Positions 45,901-55,191 of a DNA stretch of 64,000 nt are shown piece after piece. Origin of the DNA: Pseudomonas entomophila (lineage in GTDB: Bacteria > Pseudomonadota > Gammaproteobacteria > Pseudomonadales > Pseudomonadaceae); contig NZ_JARGCS010000043.1 in NCBI RefSeq assembly GCF_029193575.1, positions 1-64,000 of the forward strand. The letters are read 5' to 3'. Each line of letters begins with the position of its first letter. The stretch's first letter is position 1. The notes under the pieces are model-generated. The model saw only the letters and a program-made list of their open reading frames with translations. It was not told where the DNA came from and searched no databases. The translations under genes and the position numbers were made by a program.

Positions 45901-46382
45901 GCACCTACGAAACCGTGCGCGACTTCCTCTACCGCGAGGCGCGCTACCTGGACGATGCCCAGTGGGACCTGTGGCTGGAGCTGTATGCGGCCGACGCCAC
46001 CTTCTGGATGCCGGCCTGGGACGATGACGACCGCCTCACCGAAGACCCGCAGCGCGAGATCTCGCTGATCTGGTACGGCAATCGCGGCGGCCTGGAAGAC
46101 CGGGTGTTCCGCATCAAGACCGAACGCTCCAGCGCTACCGTGCCGGATACCCGCACCTCGCACAACCTCAGCAACATCGAGGTCCTCGAGGAGGCCGACG
46201 GCCTGTGTCGCGTGCGCTTCAATTGGCACACCCTGAGCTTTCGCTACAAGACCACCGACAGTTACTTCGGCACCAGCTTCTACACCCTCGACCTGCGTGG
46301 CGGGCAGCCACTGATCAAGGCCAAGAAGGTGGTGCTGAAGAACGACTACGTGCGTCAGGTCATCGATATCTACCACATCTGA
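45897..46382 (+). CDS. benB: Benzoate 1,2-dioxygenase small (beta) subunit
   Basis: 161 residues, family length. YETVRDFLYREARYLDDAQWDLWLELYAADATFWMPAW and PDTRTSHNLSNIEVLE are the usual BenB sequence. Structural partner of BenA. It overlaps benA by 4 nt. Confidence 0.95.
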   Translation: MSTYETVRDFLYREARYLDDAQWDLWLELYAADATFWMPAWDDDDRLTEDPQREISLIWYGNRGGLEDRVFRIKTERSSATVPDTRTSHNLSNIEVLEEADGLCRVRFNWHTLSFRYKTTDSYFGTSFYTLDLRGGQPLIKAKKVVLKNDYVRQVIDIYHI

Positions 46383-46450
46383 AGCCGGTGCGAGAGCGCC
46401 CGGCGTGCCTTTGCGCGCGCCGTGGCCGGGCTCGCCCGCGAGGTACCGCT

Positions 46451-47461
46451 ATGAGCTTCCAGATCGCTTTGAACTTCGAGGACGGGGTCACCCGTTTCAT
46501 CCAGGCCGACGGCCACGAGACCGTCGCCGACGCCGCCTATCGCCAGGGCATCAACATCCCCCTGGACTGCCGTGACGGCGCTTGCGGCACCTGCAAGTGC
46601 CAGGCCGAGGCAGGGCGCTACGACCTGGGCGACAACTTCATCGAAGACGCCCTGAGCCAGGAGGAAATCGCCCAGGGCTACGTGCTCACCTGCCAGATGC
46701 GCGCCGAGTCCGACTGCGTGGTGCGCATCCCGGCGTCGTCGCAGTTGTGCAAGACCGAGCAGGCCAGCTTCGAGGCGGCCATCAGCGACGTGCGCCAGCT
46801 GTCGACGAGCACCATCGCGCTGTCGGTCAAGGGCGAGGCGCTGAGCCGCCTGGCGTTCCTGCCGGGGCAGTACGTCAACCTCAAGGTGCCCGGCAGCGAG
46901 CAGAGCCGGGCGTATTCGTTCAGCTCGCTGCCCAAGGACGGCGAGGTGAGCTTCCTGATCCGCAACGTGCCAGGCGGGTTGATGAGCCAGTTCCTCACCA
47001 GCCTGGCCAAGGCCGGCGACAGCATGACCCTGGCCGGGCCGCTGGGCAGCTTCTACCTGCGGCCGATCCAACGGCCGTTGCTGCTGCTGGCCGGTGGCAC
47101 GGGCCTGGCGCCGTTCACCGCGATGCTGGAAAAGATCGCCGAGACCGGCAGCGCGCACCCGCTGCACCTGATCTACGGGGTCACCAACGACTTCGACCTG
47201 GTCGAGCTGGACCGCCTGCAAGCCTTGGCTGCGCGCATTCCCAACTTCACCTACAGCGCCTGCGTGGCCAACCCGGACAGCCAGTACCCGAACAAGGGCT
47301 ACGTCACCCAGCACATCGAGCCGCGCCACCTCAATGATGGGGATGTCGACGTGTACCTGTGCGGGCCGCCACCGATGGTCGAGGCAGTGGGGCAATACAT
47401 TCGTGAGCAGGGCATCACCCCGGCGAACTTCTACTACGAGAAGTTCGCGGCAGCGGCCTGA
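46451..47461 (+). CDS. benC: Benzoate dioxygenase electron transfer protein (ferredoxin-reductase)
   Basis: 336 residues from ATG 46451 with GAGG 8 nt upstream. The N-terminal plant-type [2Fe-2S] domain has DCRDGACGTCKCQ and LTCQ; the FAD domain has RAYSFSS and the NAD domain GGTGLAPFTAML and CGPPPMVEA. It carries electrons from NADH to BenAB. Confidence 0.95.
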   Translation: MSFQIALNFEDGVTRFIQADGHETVADAAYRQGINIPLDCRDGACGTCKCQAEAGRYDLGDNFIEDALSQEEIAQGYVLTCQMRAESDCVVRIPASSQLCKTEQASFEAAISDVRQLSTSTIALSVKGEALSRLAFLPGQYVNLKVPGSEQSRAYSFSSLPKDGEVSFLIRNVPGGLMSQFLTSLAKAGDSMTLAGPLGSFYLRPIQRPLLLLAGGTGLAPFTAMLEKIAETGSAHPLHLIYGVTNDFDLVELDRLQALAARIPNFTYSACVANPDSQYPNKGYVTQHIEPRHLNDGDVDVYLCGPPPMVEAVGQYIREQGITPANFYYEKFAAAA

Positions 47462-47511
47462 CCCCTCGAACCATACGACGCCCCTGTAGGAGCGGCCATA
47501 GGAGAACGAAC

Positions 47512-48267
47512 ATGAGATTCCACAACAAGGTCGCCCTGGTCACCGGCGCCGCCCAGGGCATCGGCCGCGGCGTATGCTGGCGGCTGAAGGCCGAGGGCGC
47601 GCAGGTGGTGGCGGTGGACCGCTCCGAGCTGGTCCACGAACTGGCCGGGGAGGGCACCCTTACCCTCACCGCCGACCTCGAGCGCCACGACGACTGCGCC
47701 CGGGTCATGGCCACGGCGGTGCAGACCTTCGGCCGCCTCGACATACTGGTCAACAACGTCGGCGGCACGATCTGGGCCAAACCGTTCGAGCACTACACGG
47801 TCGAGCAGATCGAAGCCGAGGTGCGCCGCTCGCTGTTCCCCACCCTGTGGTGCTGCCATGCTGCGCTGCCGTACATGCTCGAACGCGGCAACGGGGCCAT
47901 CGTCAATGTCTCGTCCATCGCTACCCGTGGGGTCAACCGCGTGCCCTACGGCGCGGCCAAGGGCGGCGTCAACGCGCTCACCGCCTGCCTGGCCTTCGAG
48001 ACCGCCGGCCGTGGGGTGCGGGTCAACGCGACCGCCCCCGGTGGCACCGAGGCACCGCCCCGGCGCATTCCGCGCAACGAGGCCGAGCAGAGCGAGCAGG
48101 AGCGCGTGTGGTACCGGCAGATCGTCGACCAGACTCTTTCCAGCAGCCTGATGCACCGCTACGGCAGCATCGACGAGCAGGTTGGCGCGATTCTCTTCCT
48201 GGCTTCCGACGAGGCCTCCTACATCACCGGTGTGACCTTGCCGGTGGGCGGTGGTGACCTGGGCTGA
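47512..48267 (+). CDS. benD: cis-1,6-dihydroxycyclohexadiene-1-carboxylate dehydrogenase
   Basis: 251-residue short-chain dehydrogenase: TGAAQGIGRG, NNVGG, catalytic Ser in VSSIATRG and YGAAK. It rearomatizes the diol with CO2 loss to give catechol. The sequence RIPRNEAEQSEQERVWYRQIVDQTL is typical for BenD. A remnant-like CTGTAGGAGCGG REP fragment lies in the 50-bp gap before it. Confidence 0.95.
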   Translation: MRFHNKVALVTGAAQGIGRGVCWRLKAEGAQVVAVDRSELVHELAGEGTLTLTADLERHDDCARVMATAVQTFGRLDILVNNVGGTIWAKPFEHYTVEQIEAEVRRSLFPTLWCCHAALPYMLERGNGAIVNVSSIATRGVNRVPYGAAKGGVNALTACLAFETAGRGVRVNATAPGGTEAPPRRIPRNEAEQSEQERVWYRQIVDQTLSSSLMHRYGSIDEQVGAILFLASDEASYITGVTLPVGGGDLG

Positions 48268-48320
48268 ACACCACTGGCGGCAAGGTTTTCTTCAAACAAC
48301 AAGAACAAGAGACAGATGCC

Positions 48321-49658
48321 ATGCGAACACTCGACATACACCCGATCATCGATAACGCACGCTTCACCCCGTTTCACTGGATGATCATGGCCTTGTGCGG
48401 CCTGCTGCTGATCTTCGACGGCTACGACCTGTTCATCTACGGCGTGGTGCTGCCGGTGATCATGAAGGAATGGGGCCTGACCCCGCTGCAAGCCGGCGCG
48501 CTGGGCAGCTACGCGCTGTTCGGCATGATGTTCGGCGCCCTGGCGTTCGGCAGCCTGGCCGACCGTATCGGGCGCAAGAAGGGCATCGCCATCTGCTTTG
48601 CGCTGTTCTCCACCGCCACCATCCTCAACGGCTTCGCCAGCAGCCCCAGTGAGTTCGGTATCTATCGCTTCTTCGCCGGGCTCGGCTGCGGCGGCTTGAT
48701 GCCCAATGCCGTGGCACTGATGAACGAATACGCGCCCAAGCGCCTGCGCAGCACCCTGGTGGCGATCATGTTCAGCGGCTATTCGCTGGGCGGCATGCTC
48801 TCGGCGGGTATCGGTATCTACATGCTGCCGCGTTTCGGTTGGGAATCGATGTTCTTCGCCGCGGCGGTGCCGCTGTTGCTGCTGCCGGTGATCCTCTATC
48901 ACCTGCCTGAGTCCATCGGTTTCCTGGTACGCCAAGGCCGCCAGGACGATGCGCGCACGCTGCTCAAGCGCCTGGACCCGACCTGCGACATCCAGCCCTC
49001 CGACACGTTGCAAGCCGTCGTGGGAGCCGGCGCGTCCCGTGACAAGGCCGCCTCGGTCTCGGCCCTGTTCCGCAACGGCCTGGCCACTCGCACCCTGGCC
49101 CTGTGGCTGGCGTTCTTCTGCTGCCTGCTGATGGTCTACGCACTCAGTTCCTGGCTGCCCAAGTTGATGGCCAACGCCGGCTACAGCCTGGGTTCGAGCC
49201 TGTCGTTCCTGTTGGCGCTGAACTTCGGCGGCATGGCCGGGGCGATCCTGGGCGGCTGGTTGGGTGACCGCTACAACCTGGTCAAGGTCAAGGTCGCGTT
49301 CTTCCTCGCCGCAGCGTTGTCGATCAGCTTGCTGGGGGTGAACAGCCCGATGCCAGTGTTGTACCTGCTGATCTTCATCGCCGGCGCCACCACCATCGGC
49401 ACGCAGATCCTGCTGTATGCGGGGGCCGCGCAGCTGTACGGGCTGTCGGTGCGCTCCACCGGCCTTGGCTGGGCCTCGGGTGTCGGCCGCAACGGGGCCA
49501 TCGTCGGCCCGCTGCTGGGCGGGGCGCTGATGGGTATCAACCTGCCGCTGCAACTGAACTTCATCGCCTTCGCCATCCCCGGCGCGGTGGCCGCGCTGGC
49601 GATGGCCGTGCACCTGGTCAGCGGCCGACGCCAGTCCGTAGCCACTTCCGCGGTGTGA
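48321..49658 (+). CDS. benK: Benzoate MFS transporter
   Basis: 445 residues, 12 predicted membrane segments, aromatic acid:H+ symporter family. The TM1 motif DGYDLFIYGVVLP, the GSLADRIGRKKGI loop and GWLGDRYN repeat are visible. Imports benzoate at the inner membrane. Followed by a REP doublet rather than catA2, which occupies this position in P. putida KT2440-type loci. Confidence 0.93.
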   Translation: MRTLDIHPIIDNARFTPFHWMIMALCGLLLIFDGYDLFIYGVVLPVIMKEWGLTPLQAGALGSYALFGMMFGALAFGSLADRIGRKKGIAICFALFSTATILNGFASSPSEFGIYRFFAGLGCGGLMPNAVALMNEYAPKRLRSTLVAIMFSGYSLGGMLSAGIGIYMLPRFGWESMFFAAAVPLLLLPVILYHLPESIGFLVRQGRQDDARTLLKRLDPTCDIQPSDTLQAVVGAGASRDKAASVSALFRNGLATRTLALWLAFFCCLLMVYALSSWLPKLMANAGYSLGSSLSFLLALNFGGMAGAILGGWLGDRYNLVKVKVAFFLAAALSISLLGVNSPMPVLYLLIFIAGATTIGTQILLYAGAAQLYGLSVRSTGLGWASGVGRNGAIVGPLLGGALMGINLPLQLNFIAFAIPGAVAALAMAVHLVSGRRQSVATSAV

Positions 49659-49660
49659 CC

Positions 49661-49747
49661 TCATCGCGGGGCCAGCCCGCGCCCAAAGGTACCTTGCCGC
49701 TCTGCTGAACGGCGGGTGCCTGCGGGCGTGGTCTCGCCCAGCGATCA
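49661..49747. repeat. REP doublet, degenerate
   Basis: TCATCGCGGGGCCAGCCCGC and an opposed, decayed copy (GCGGGCGTGGTCTCGCCCAG) frame about 40 nt between benK and benE. Confidence 0.65.
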
Positions 49748-49785
49748 AGGGCGCAGCCCTTGCCATCCCCCGACGTCGAGGCCCT

Positions 49786-51012
49786 ATGAAAACCCTGTTC
49801 CAGGACAGCTCGCTGTCCGCCATCCTGGCCGGCCTGCTGGCCACCGTGATCTCCTACGCCGGCCCCTTGGTGATCATCTTCCACGCCGCCGAGGCTGCCG
49901 AGCTGTCCCATGCCCAGCTGTCGTCGTGGGTCTGGGCGGTGTCGGTGGGCAGCGCCGTACTGGGCATCGTGCTCAGCCTGCGCTACCGGGTGCCGGTGGT
50001 GATCGCCTGGTCGATCCCAGGCTCGGCGCTGTTGGTCAGCGCCTTGCCCCAGGTCGGCCTGGAACAGGCGGTGGGCGCCTACCTGATGGCCAACCTGGTG
50101 CTGCTGGCGATCGGTGTCAGCGGCGCCTTCGACCGCATCATCGCCCGGTTGCCAGGCTCGATCGCCGCCGGCATGCAGGCCGGCATCCTGTTCAGCTTCG
50201 GCGCCGAGCTGTTCCGCGCCTTGCCGGTGCAACCCGTACTGGTGCTGGCGATGTTCACCGGTTACCTGTTGATGCGCCGGTTCCGCCCCCGCTACGCGGT
50301 GGCCGCAGTGCTGCTGATCGGGGCGCTGGTCACCGTGGTCAGCGGGCAACTGCGCAGCGAAGCGCTGGTGCTGGAGCTGGCCTCGCCGCAGTGGGTCACT
50401 CCGCAATTCAGCGTGCCGGCGTTGTTCAGCCTGGCGCTGCCGTTGGTGCTGGTGGCGCTGACCGGGCAGTTCATGCCCGGCATGGCGGTGCTGCGCAACG
50501 CCGGTTACGCCACCGCGGCCAGCCCGCTGATCGGTGCCAGCGCCCTGGTCGGCGCCGTGCTCGCGCCGTTCGGTTGCCATGGCCTGAACCTGGCGGCAGT
50601 CACCGCCAGCCTGTGTACCGGCCGCGAGGCCCATGAAGACCCACGCCGGCGCTACGTGGCGGCAGTGGCCGGCGGTGTGTTGTACCTGCTGCTGGGCATT
50701 GCCGGGGCGACCCTGATGGCGCTGTTCGCCGCCTTTCCCGCGGCATTGATCGCCGCGCTGGCGGGCCTGGCTCTGTACGGCGCGATCAGTGAGGCTCTGG
50801 CGCGCAGCCTGGCCGAGCCCCGGGAGCGCGAGGCCGGGTTGTTCACCTTCCTGGTGACGGCGTCGGGGGTGTCCTTTCTCGGTCTGTCGGCGGCGTTCTG
50901 GGGCTTGTTGTTCGGCCTGCTTGCCCATGCGCTGCTGCGCTTTCGCCAACCGTTTTCCCCTACGCCCAACGCTTCACCCATAACAACAAGATCAAGAGAG
51001 CTATCGGAATGA
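49786..51012 (+). CDS. benE: BenE-family benzoate/H+ symporter
   Basis: 408 residues, 11-12 hydrophobic segments. IAWSIPGSALLVSALPQ, GSIAAGMQAGILFSFG and GCHGLNLAAVTASLCTG are BenE signatures. A second inner-membrane benzoate uptake protein. The final bases overlap benF by ATGA. Confidence 0.94.
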   Translation: MKTLFQDSSLSAILAGLLATVISYAGPLVIIFHAAEAAELSHAQLSSWVWAVSVGSAVLGIVLSLRYRVPVVIAWSIPGSALLVSALPQVGLEQAVGAYLMANLVLLAIGVSGAFDRIIARLPGSIAAGMQAGILFSFGAELFRALPVQPVLVLAMFTGYLLMRRFRPRYAVAAVLLIGALVTVVSGQLRSEALVLELASPQWVTPQFSVPALFSLALPLVLVALTGQFMPGMAVLRNAGYATAASPLIGASALVGAVLAPFGCHGLNLAAVTASLCTGREAHEDPRRRYVAAVAGGVLYLLLGIAGATLMALFAAFPAALIAALAGLALYGAISEALARSLAEPREREAGLFTFLVTASGVSFLGLSAAFWGLLFGLLAHALLRFRQPFSPTPNASPITTRSRELSE

Positions 51013-52259
51013 ACCATACCCCTTGCGTCGCCCTAGGCCTGACCTTGCTCAGCCAACCATTGCTGGCCGCCGAAGGTGGCTTCTTCGAGGATGCCAAGGC
51101 CACCCTCGGCGCCCGCAACTACTACTTCAGCCGTGATTTTTCCGACATCGTAGGCGCCAACCGGCAGTCCAAGGCCGAGGAGTGGGCCCAGGGCTTCATC
51201 CTCGATTTCAAGTCCGGCTATACCCCAGGCCCAGTAGGCTTCGGCGTGGATGCCCTGGGCCTTTTGGGCATTCGCCTGGACAGCAGCCCCGACCGGGTCA
51301 ACAGCGGCCTGCTGCCGGTGCACGGCGATGGTCGCGCCGCCAGCGAGTACAGCCGCCTGGCGCCGACCTTCAAGGCGCGCCTGTCGAAGACCGAGCTGCG
51401 CTTCGGCGAATTGCAGCCGAACCTGCCGGTGCTGACCTTCAGCGACATCCGCCTGCTGCCGCCGACCTATCAGGGCGTGAGCCTGAGCTCCAGCGAGCTG
51501 GCCGGCCTGACCCTGCAAGCCGGTCACCTGACCAGCACCCACCTGCGCAACGAGGGTGGCGACGACAAGATGAATGCCATGCTCGGCCACGTGCCGATGC
51601 GCCAGGCCTATAGCGATGCCTTCAATTACGTGGGTGGCGACTATGCCTTCAACGGCAACCAGACCAGCGCGAGCCTGTGGTACGGGCAACTGGAGGACAT
51701 CTACCAGCAGGGCTTCGTCGGCCTCAAGCACAGCAAGCCGCTGGGCGACTGGGTGCTCAGCGCCAACCTGGGGTATTTCACCGCCCGCGAGCAGGGCGAT
51801 GCGTTGCTCGGGCGCATCGACAACCAGGCGTTCTTCTCCTTGCTCACTGCCAAGCATGGCGGCCACAGTTTCCATGTCGGCTACCAGGGCATGTATGGCG
51901 ACAGCGCGTTCCCAAGGGTGTTCGCCAACATCTCGCCACTGGGCAACGAGGTGCCGACCTATGAGTTCGCCTACACCGACGAGCGTTCGTACCAGGTGCG
52001 CTACGACTACAACTTCGCGGCCATGGGCATTCCGGGGCTGACGGCGACGGTGCGCTACATCACCGGCGACAACGTCGACACCGGGCAGGGCTTCGAAGGG
52101 CGTGACCGCGAGCGCGACATCGACCTGGGCTATGCGGTGCAGAGCGGGGTGCTCAAGGGGTTGGGGATTCGCGTGAGGAACGCCATGGCACGCTCGAACT
52201 ACCGCAGTGATATCGACGAGAACCGCTTGATCCTGGCGTATACCTGGCAGTTGTTCTGA
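51009..52259 (+). CDS. benF: OprD-family outer-membrane porin for benzoate
   Basis: 416 residues. A short signal peptide ends near LLAAEG, followed by OprD-type strands (FFEDAKATLGARNYYFSRDF, EEWAQGFILDFKSGYTPGPVGFGVDALGLLGI) and the terminal aromatic strand NRLILAYTWQLF. Position after benE supports benzoate entry across the outer membrane. Confidence 0.94.
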   Translation: MNHTPCVALGLTLLSQPLLAAEGGFFEDAKATLGARNYYFSRDFSDIVGANRQSKAEEWAQGFILDFKSGYTPGPVGFGVDALGLLGIRLDSSPDRVNSGLLPVHGDGRAASEYSRLAPTFKARLSKTELRFGELQPNLPVLTFSDIRLLPPTYQGVSLSSSELAGLTLQAGHLTSTHLRNEGGDDKMNAMLGHVPMRQAYSDAFNYVGGDYAFNGNQTSASLWYGQLEDIYQQGFVGLKHSKPLGDWVLSANLGYFTAREQGDALLGRIDNQAFFSLLTAKHGGHSFHVGYQGMYGDSAFPRVFANISPLGNEVPTYEFAYTDERSYQVRYDYNFAAMGIPGLTATVRYITGDNVDTGQGFEGRDRERDIDLGYAVQSGVLKGLGIRVRNAMARSNYRSDIDENRLILAYTWQLF

Positions 52260-52285
52260 CGCCAGCAGCGAGATCCACGCTCCCA

Positions 52286-52319
52286 GGGGCGGCGTCGTTC
52301 TCGGGGATTGCGCCGCCCC
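52286..52319 (+). terminator. Hairpin after benF
   Basis: GGGGCGGCG at 52286-52294 pairs with CGCCGCCCC at 52311-52319, a perfect 9-bp GC stem with a 16-nt loop, 27 bp after the benF stop. No U-run follows, so it is either a processing/stability hairpin or a weak terminator of the ben operon. Confidence 0.4.
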
Positions 52320-52367
52320 CTCCACCCACGGTAGGTTCCGGCAAACACCTGCACAGGGACCCAAACC

Positions 52368-53459
52368 TTGGACTCACTCACCCAAGCCGTGCTCGGCGCC
52401 GCCTTGCAAGGCGCCGTGCTGGGCCGCCTCCAGGGGCGGCGATCGCTGCTCTACGGTGCCGCCCTCGGCACACTGCCGGACCTGGACGTGGTGATCCGCT
52501 ACGCCGACCCGGTGTCGCAGATGACGTACCACCGTGGCTTCTCCCACTCGCTGTTCGTGCTCACCGGCCTGGCCCTGCTGCTGGCCTGGCTGGTGGCCGC
52601 GCTGGGGCGAAGGTACTGGCCTGAAAAGGGCTACCGCTGGCCACGGTTGTTCGTGGCGTTCTGGCTGGTGCTGGTCACACACCCGCTGCTGGATGCCTTC
52701 ACCGTGTACGGCACGCAGTTGTTCTGGCCGTTGCCCAGCATCCCGGAAAGCTGGGCGGCGGTGTTCATCATCGACCCGGTCTATACCGTGCCATTGCTGG
52801 TCGCCGTGCTCTATGCGGCAGTGCGTGGCCTGAAGGGCAGGGCGGTGGCGCTGCTGACCACCGCGTTACTGTTCAGCACCGCCTACCTGGGTTTCGGCCT
52901 CGTTGGGCGCATGGCCGCCGAGCAGCGCTTCGCCGGGGCCCTGGCGCAACAGGGTGTCACCGCCAGCGAGGTACGTGCGGTGCCGATGGCCTTCAATAGC
53001 TTGGTATGGCGGGTGTTGGCCAAGACACCGGACGGCGACTACTACGAGGGGGTGAGCAGTGCTTTCGACCGCCAGGCGCCGGAGATGCAGCGCCTGTCGC
53101 TGAACCTGGACGCCGCCCGGCCATTGGCCGGCAATGCGTTGCACGAACGCCTGCGCTGGTTCACCGGCGACTGGCTGCGCTACGACGTGATCGGCGACAC
53201 ATTGGTGGTCACCGACTTGCGCATGGGCATCCCGGGCAACTACACCTTCCGCTTCAACATGGCCCACCGCGACGGGCAGGGGCAGTGGCGCGTCGACACG
53301 CCTTCGGCGTACCAGGGCGCCGGCGTCGGGGCGATGTTCAACCTTCAGGACCTGAGGTTGATCTGGCAGCGCATTCTCGACCAGCAGCCGCCTTTGCCGC
53401 TGGCCGCCTGGACCGCGCGCTACCTGGGCCAGGCCACGCCGGTGGAGGTTCGCCCCTGA
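52368..53459 (+). CDS. Membrane metal-dependent hydrolase (DUF457/YdjM type), TTG start
   Basis: 363 residues. The conserved N-terminus MDSLTQAVLGAALQGAVLG begins at a TTG codon (52368) with AGGGA upstream; no ATG is possible there. Family motifs are GTLPDLDVV, YHRGFSHSLFVL and VTHPLLDAFTVYGTQLFWP, with several membrane segments. Substrate unknown. The next gene overlaps its stop. Confidence 0.88.
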   Translation: MDSLTQAVLGAALQGAVLGRLQGRRSLLYGAALGTLPDLDVVIRYADPVSQMTYHRGFSHSLFVLTGLALLLAWLVAALGRRYWPEKGYRWPRLFVAFWLVLVTHPLLDAFTVYGTQLFWPLPSIPESWAAVFIIDPVYTVPLLVAVLYAAVRGLKGRAVALLTTALLFSTAYLGFGLVGRMAAEQRFAGALAQQGVTASEVRAVPMAFNSLVWRVLAKTPDGDYYEGVSSAFDRQAPEMQRLSLNLDAARPLAGNALHERLRWFTGDWLRYDVIGDTLVVTDLRMGIPGNYTFRFNMAHRDGQGQWRVDTPSAYQGAGVGAMFNLQDLRLIWQRILDQQPPLPLAAWTARYLGQATPVEVRP

Positions 53460-54172
53460 GCGGGCGTTCGGCCGGGCTGGACCTGGTCAAGTGGCTGGCG
53501 ATGCTGACGATGGTCGTCGACCACCTGCGTTATTTGTGGCCAGCGGCCGATGGCCTGTTCGTGGTCGGGCGCCTGGCGTTTCCGCTGTTCTGCCTGGCCA
53601 TTGCCGTGAACGTCGCCCGCAGCCGTCCGGATGCGCCGTTCACGCCAGGCAACGCGCGCTACCTGGCCTGGATGCTGGCCTTTTCGGTGATCTCCGAAGC
53701 CCCTTACCGCTGGCTGGACAACGCCACGCACACCTTCAATGTGATGCTCACGCTGACCCTTGGCCTGCTGGTCGCCTGGGGCGCACATCAGCGCCCCGCG
53801 CGTTACCTGGGCATGGGGGCGGCGCTGCTGGCAGCGCTGGTCGGCGAGCGACTGATGTACGGCCTGCCTGGTGTCTTACTGCCCGCCGCCTGCCTGCTCG
53901 CCTTGCAACGCGGCGGGGCGCTCTGGCTGCTGCCTTGTGCGCTGGCGATGGCCGGCAACCTGACCAACAGCTGGCTGCTAGGCCACCTGTGGCAGCCCTT
54001 TACCCTGACGGTGCTCGCCATTGCGGCCCTGGCCCCGCCGCTGGGCGAGCGGCTGCGACGCTACGGGCACTGGCGCGTGCCGCCGGTGGGGCGTTGGGGC
54101 TACGCGTTCTATCCCTTGCACCTGCTGGTGATAAAGGGGCTGCTGCTGTGGGCAGCAACGCCCGGCGACTAA
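53456..54172 (+). CDS. TraX-like membrane protein, probable CTG start
   Basis: About 238 residues with 7-8 hydrophobic segments; SAGLDLVKWLAMLTMVVDHLRYL and GRLAFPLFCLAIAVNVAR are typical of the TraX/acyltransferase-like family (TraX acetylates pilin on F plasmids; chromosomal members have unknown roles). The homologous N-terminus requires a start before SGRSAGLD. The only candidate is CTG at 53456, with GGAGG about 7-8 nt upstream, overlapping the preceding stop as CTGA. The first in-frame ATG falls inside the first membrane segment. It overlaps the convergent LysR end by 4 nt. Confidence 0.8.
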   Translation: MSGRSAGLDLVKWLAMLTMVVDHLRYLWPAADGLFVVGRLAFPLFCLAIAVNVARSRPDAPFTPGNARYLAWMLAFSVISEAPYRWLDNATHTFNVMLTLTLGLLVAWGAHQRPARYLGMGAALLAALVGERLMYGLPGVLLPAACLLALQRGGALWLLPCALAMAGNLTNSWLLGHLWQPFTLTVLAIAALAPPLGERLRRYGHWRVPPVGRWGYAFYPLHLLVIKGLLLWAATPGD

Positions 54173-55071
54173 TCGACCCTGGCGTCGGGAAACGCCTGGC
54201 GCAAGGACTTGGACAACCAGTCCATGAACCACAGAGCATCCTCGCTTGGCGCCTGGTTCGGCGTCAGCAACTGGTAGGTTTCCAACGCCACCGCATGGTC
54301 GACACAGCGCACCAGGCTGCCTTCGAGCAGTTCAGGGCCGACCAGCACCTCGGTGGCCAGGGCAATGCCATGCCCCCGCTGGGCCAGGTTCAGCACCACG
54401 TCGTTGCTGATGTGCGAGGTGTCAGCCTTGACCTGCACGCGCATGCCACTGGCCGCGAACCAACTGGTCCACCACGTGCCGTCGTCGACATGGATCAACT
54501 GGCAATGCGGCAGCTCGGCGAGGGTAGGGCGGTGCGGCAGGCTGGCCAGGAACTCGGGCGAGCACACGGCGAATACCTCGGGCCGGATCACCACCTCGCG
54601 CACGCCCGAGAACTCGCCGGGCAGGCCGTAGGCCACGGCAAGGTCGGCCTGGCGCGCGTCCACCGAGGTGAAGGAAGCGTTGGGCTCGATGGCGATCTTC
54701 AGGCCCGGGCGCAGGCTGCGCAGGATGTCGATGCGCGGGGTCAGCCAGCGCGAGGCGAAGGCCGGCACGCAGAGGATGCGCAGCCAACGTTCGTCGTCGC
54801 GACGGGCCAGCCGCGAGCCGGCGTCGGCCAGTAGTTGCAGGGCCTGGGAGGCGGCCTGGTAGTAGTGCGCGCCGGGCAAGGTCAGGGTGACGCCACGTGG
54901 CGTGCGTTCGAGCAAGCGCACGCCAAGCCAGTCTTCGAGGTTCTTCACGTGGCGCCCGATCGCCGGTTGCGTGACATGCAGCGCCTGTGAGGCCGCCACG
55001 TAGCTGCCCAGGCGCGCGGCGGCCTCGAAGGCGCGCACGGCGTTCAGGGGAGGGAGCCGGTCGATGCTCAA
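54169..55071 (-). CDS. LysR-family regulator (GcvA-like)
   Basis: 300 residues. N-terminal LPPLNAVRAFEAAARLGSYVAASQALHVTQPAIGRHVKNLEDWLGVRLLER is the winged helix-turn-helix of the GcvA/AmpR-like branch. Divergent from the serine hydrolase gene (about 120 bp gap), which it may control. Confidence 0.92.
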   Translation of the reverse strand: MSIDRLPPLNAVRAFEAAARLGSYVAASQALHVTQPAIGRHVKNLEDWLGVRLLERTPRGVTLTLPGAHYYQAASQALQLLADAGSRLARRDDERWLRILCVPAFASRWLTPRIDILRSLRPGLKIAIEPNASFTSVDARQADLAVAYGLPGEFSGVREVVIRPEVFAVCSPEFLASLPHRPTLAELPHCQLIHVDDGTWWTSWFAASGMRVQVKADTSHISNDVVLNLAQRGHGIALATEVLVGPELLEGSLVRCVDHAVALETYQLLTPNQAPSEDALWFMDWLSKSLRQAFPDARVD

Positions 55072-55191
55072 GGGGGTACCTCGCCGGTGTTAGTTTTTGT
55101 AATAGCCGGGGTAAATTTATGGTTCTTTTCGCCGCGGCTCAAGTTTCCGACACTCCAGTGGCGTATTTCCACGCCATTCGAGGAACCGGCA

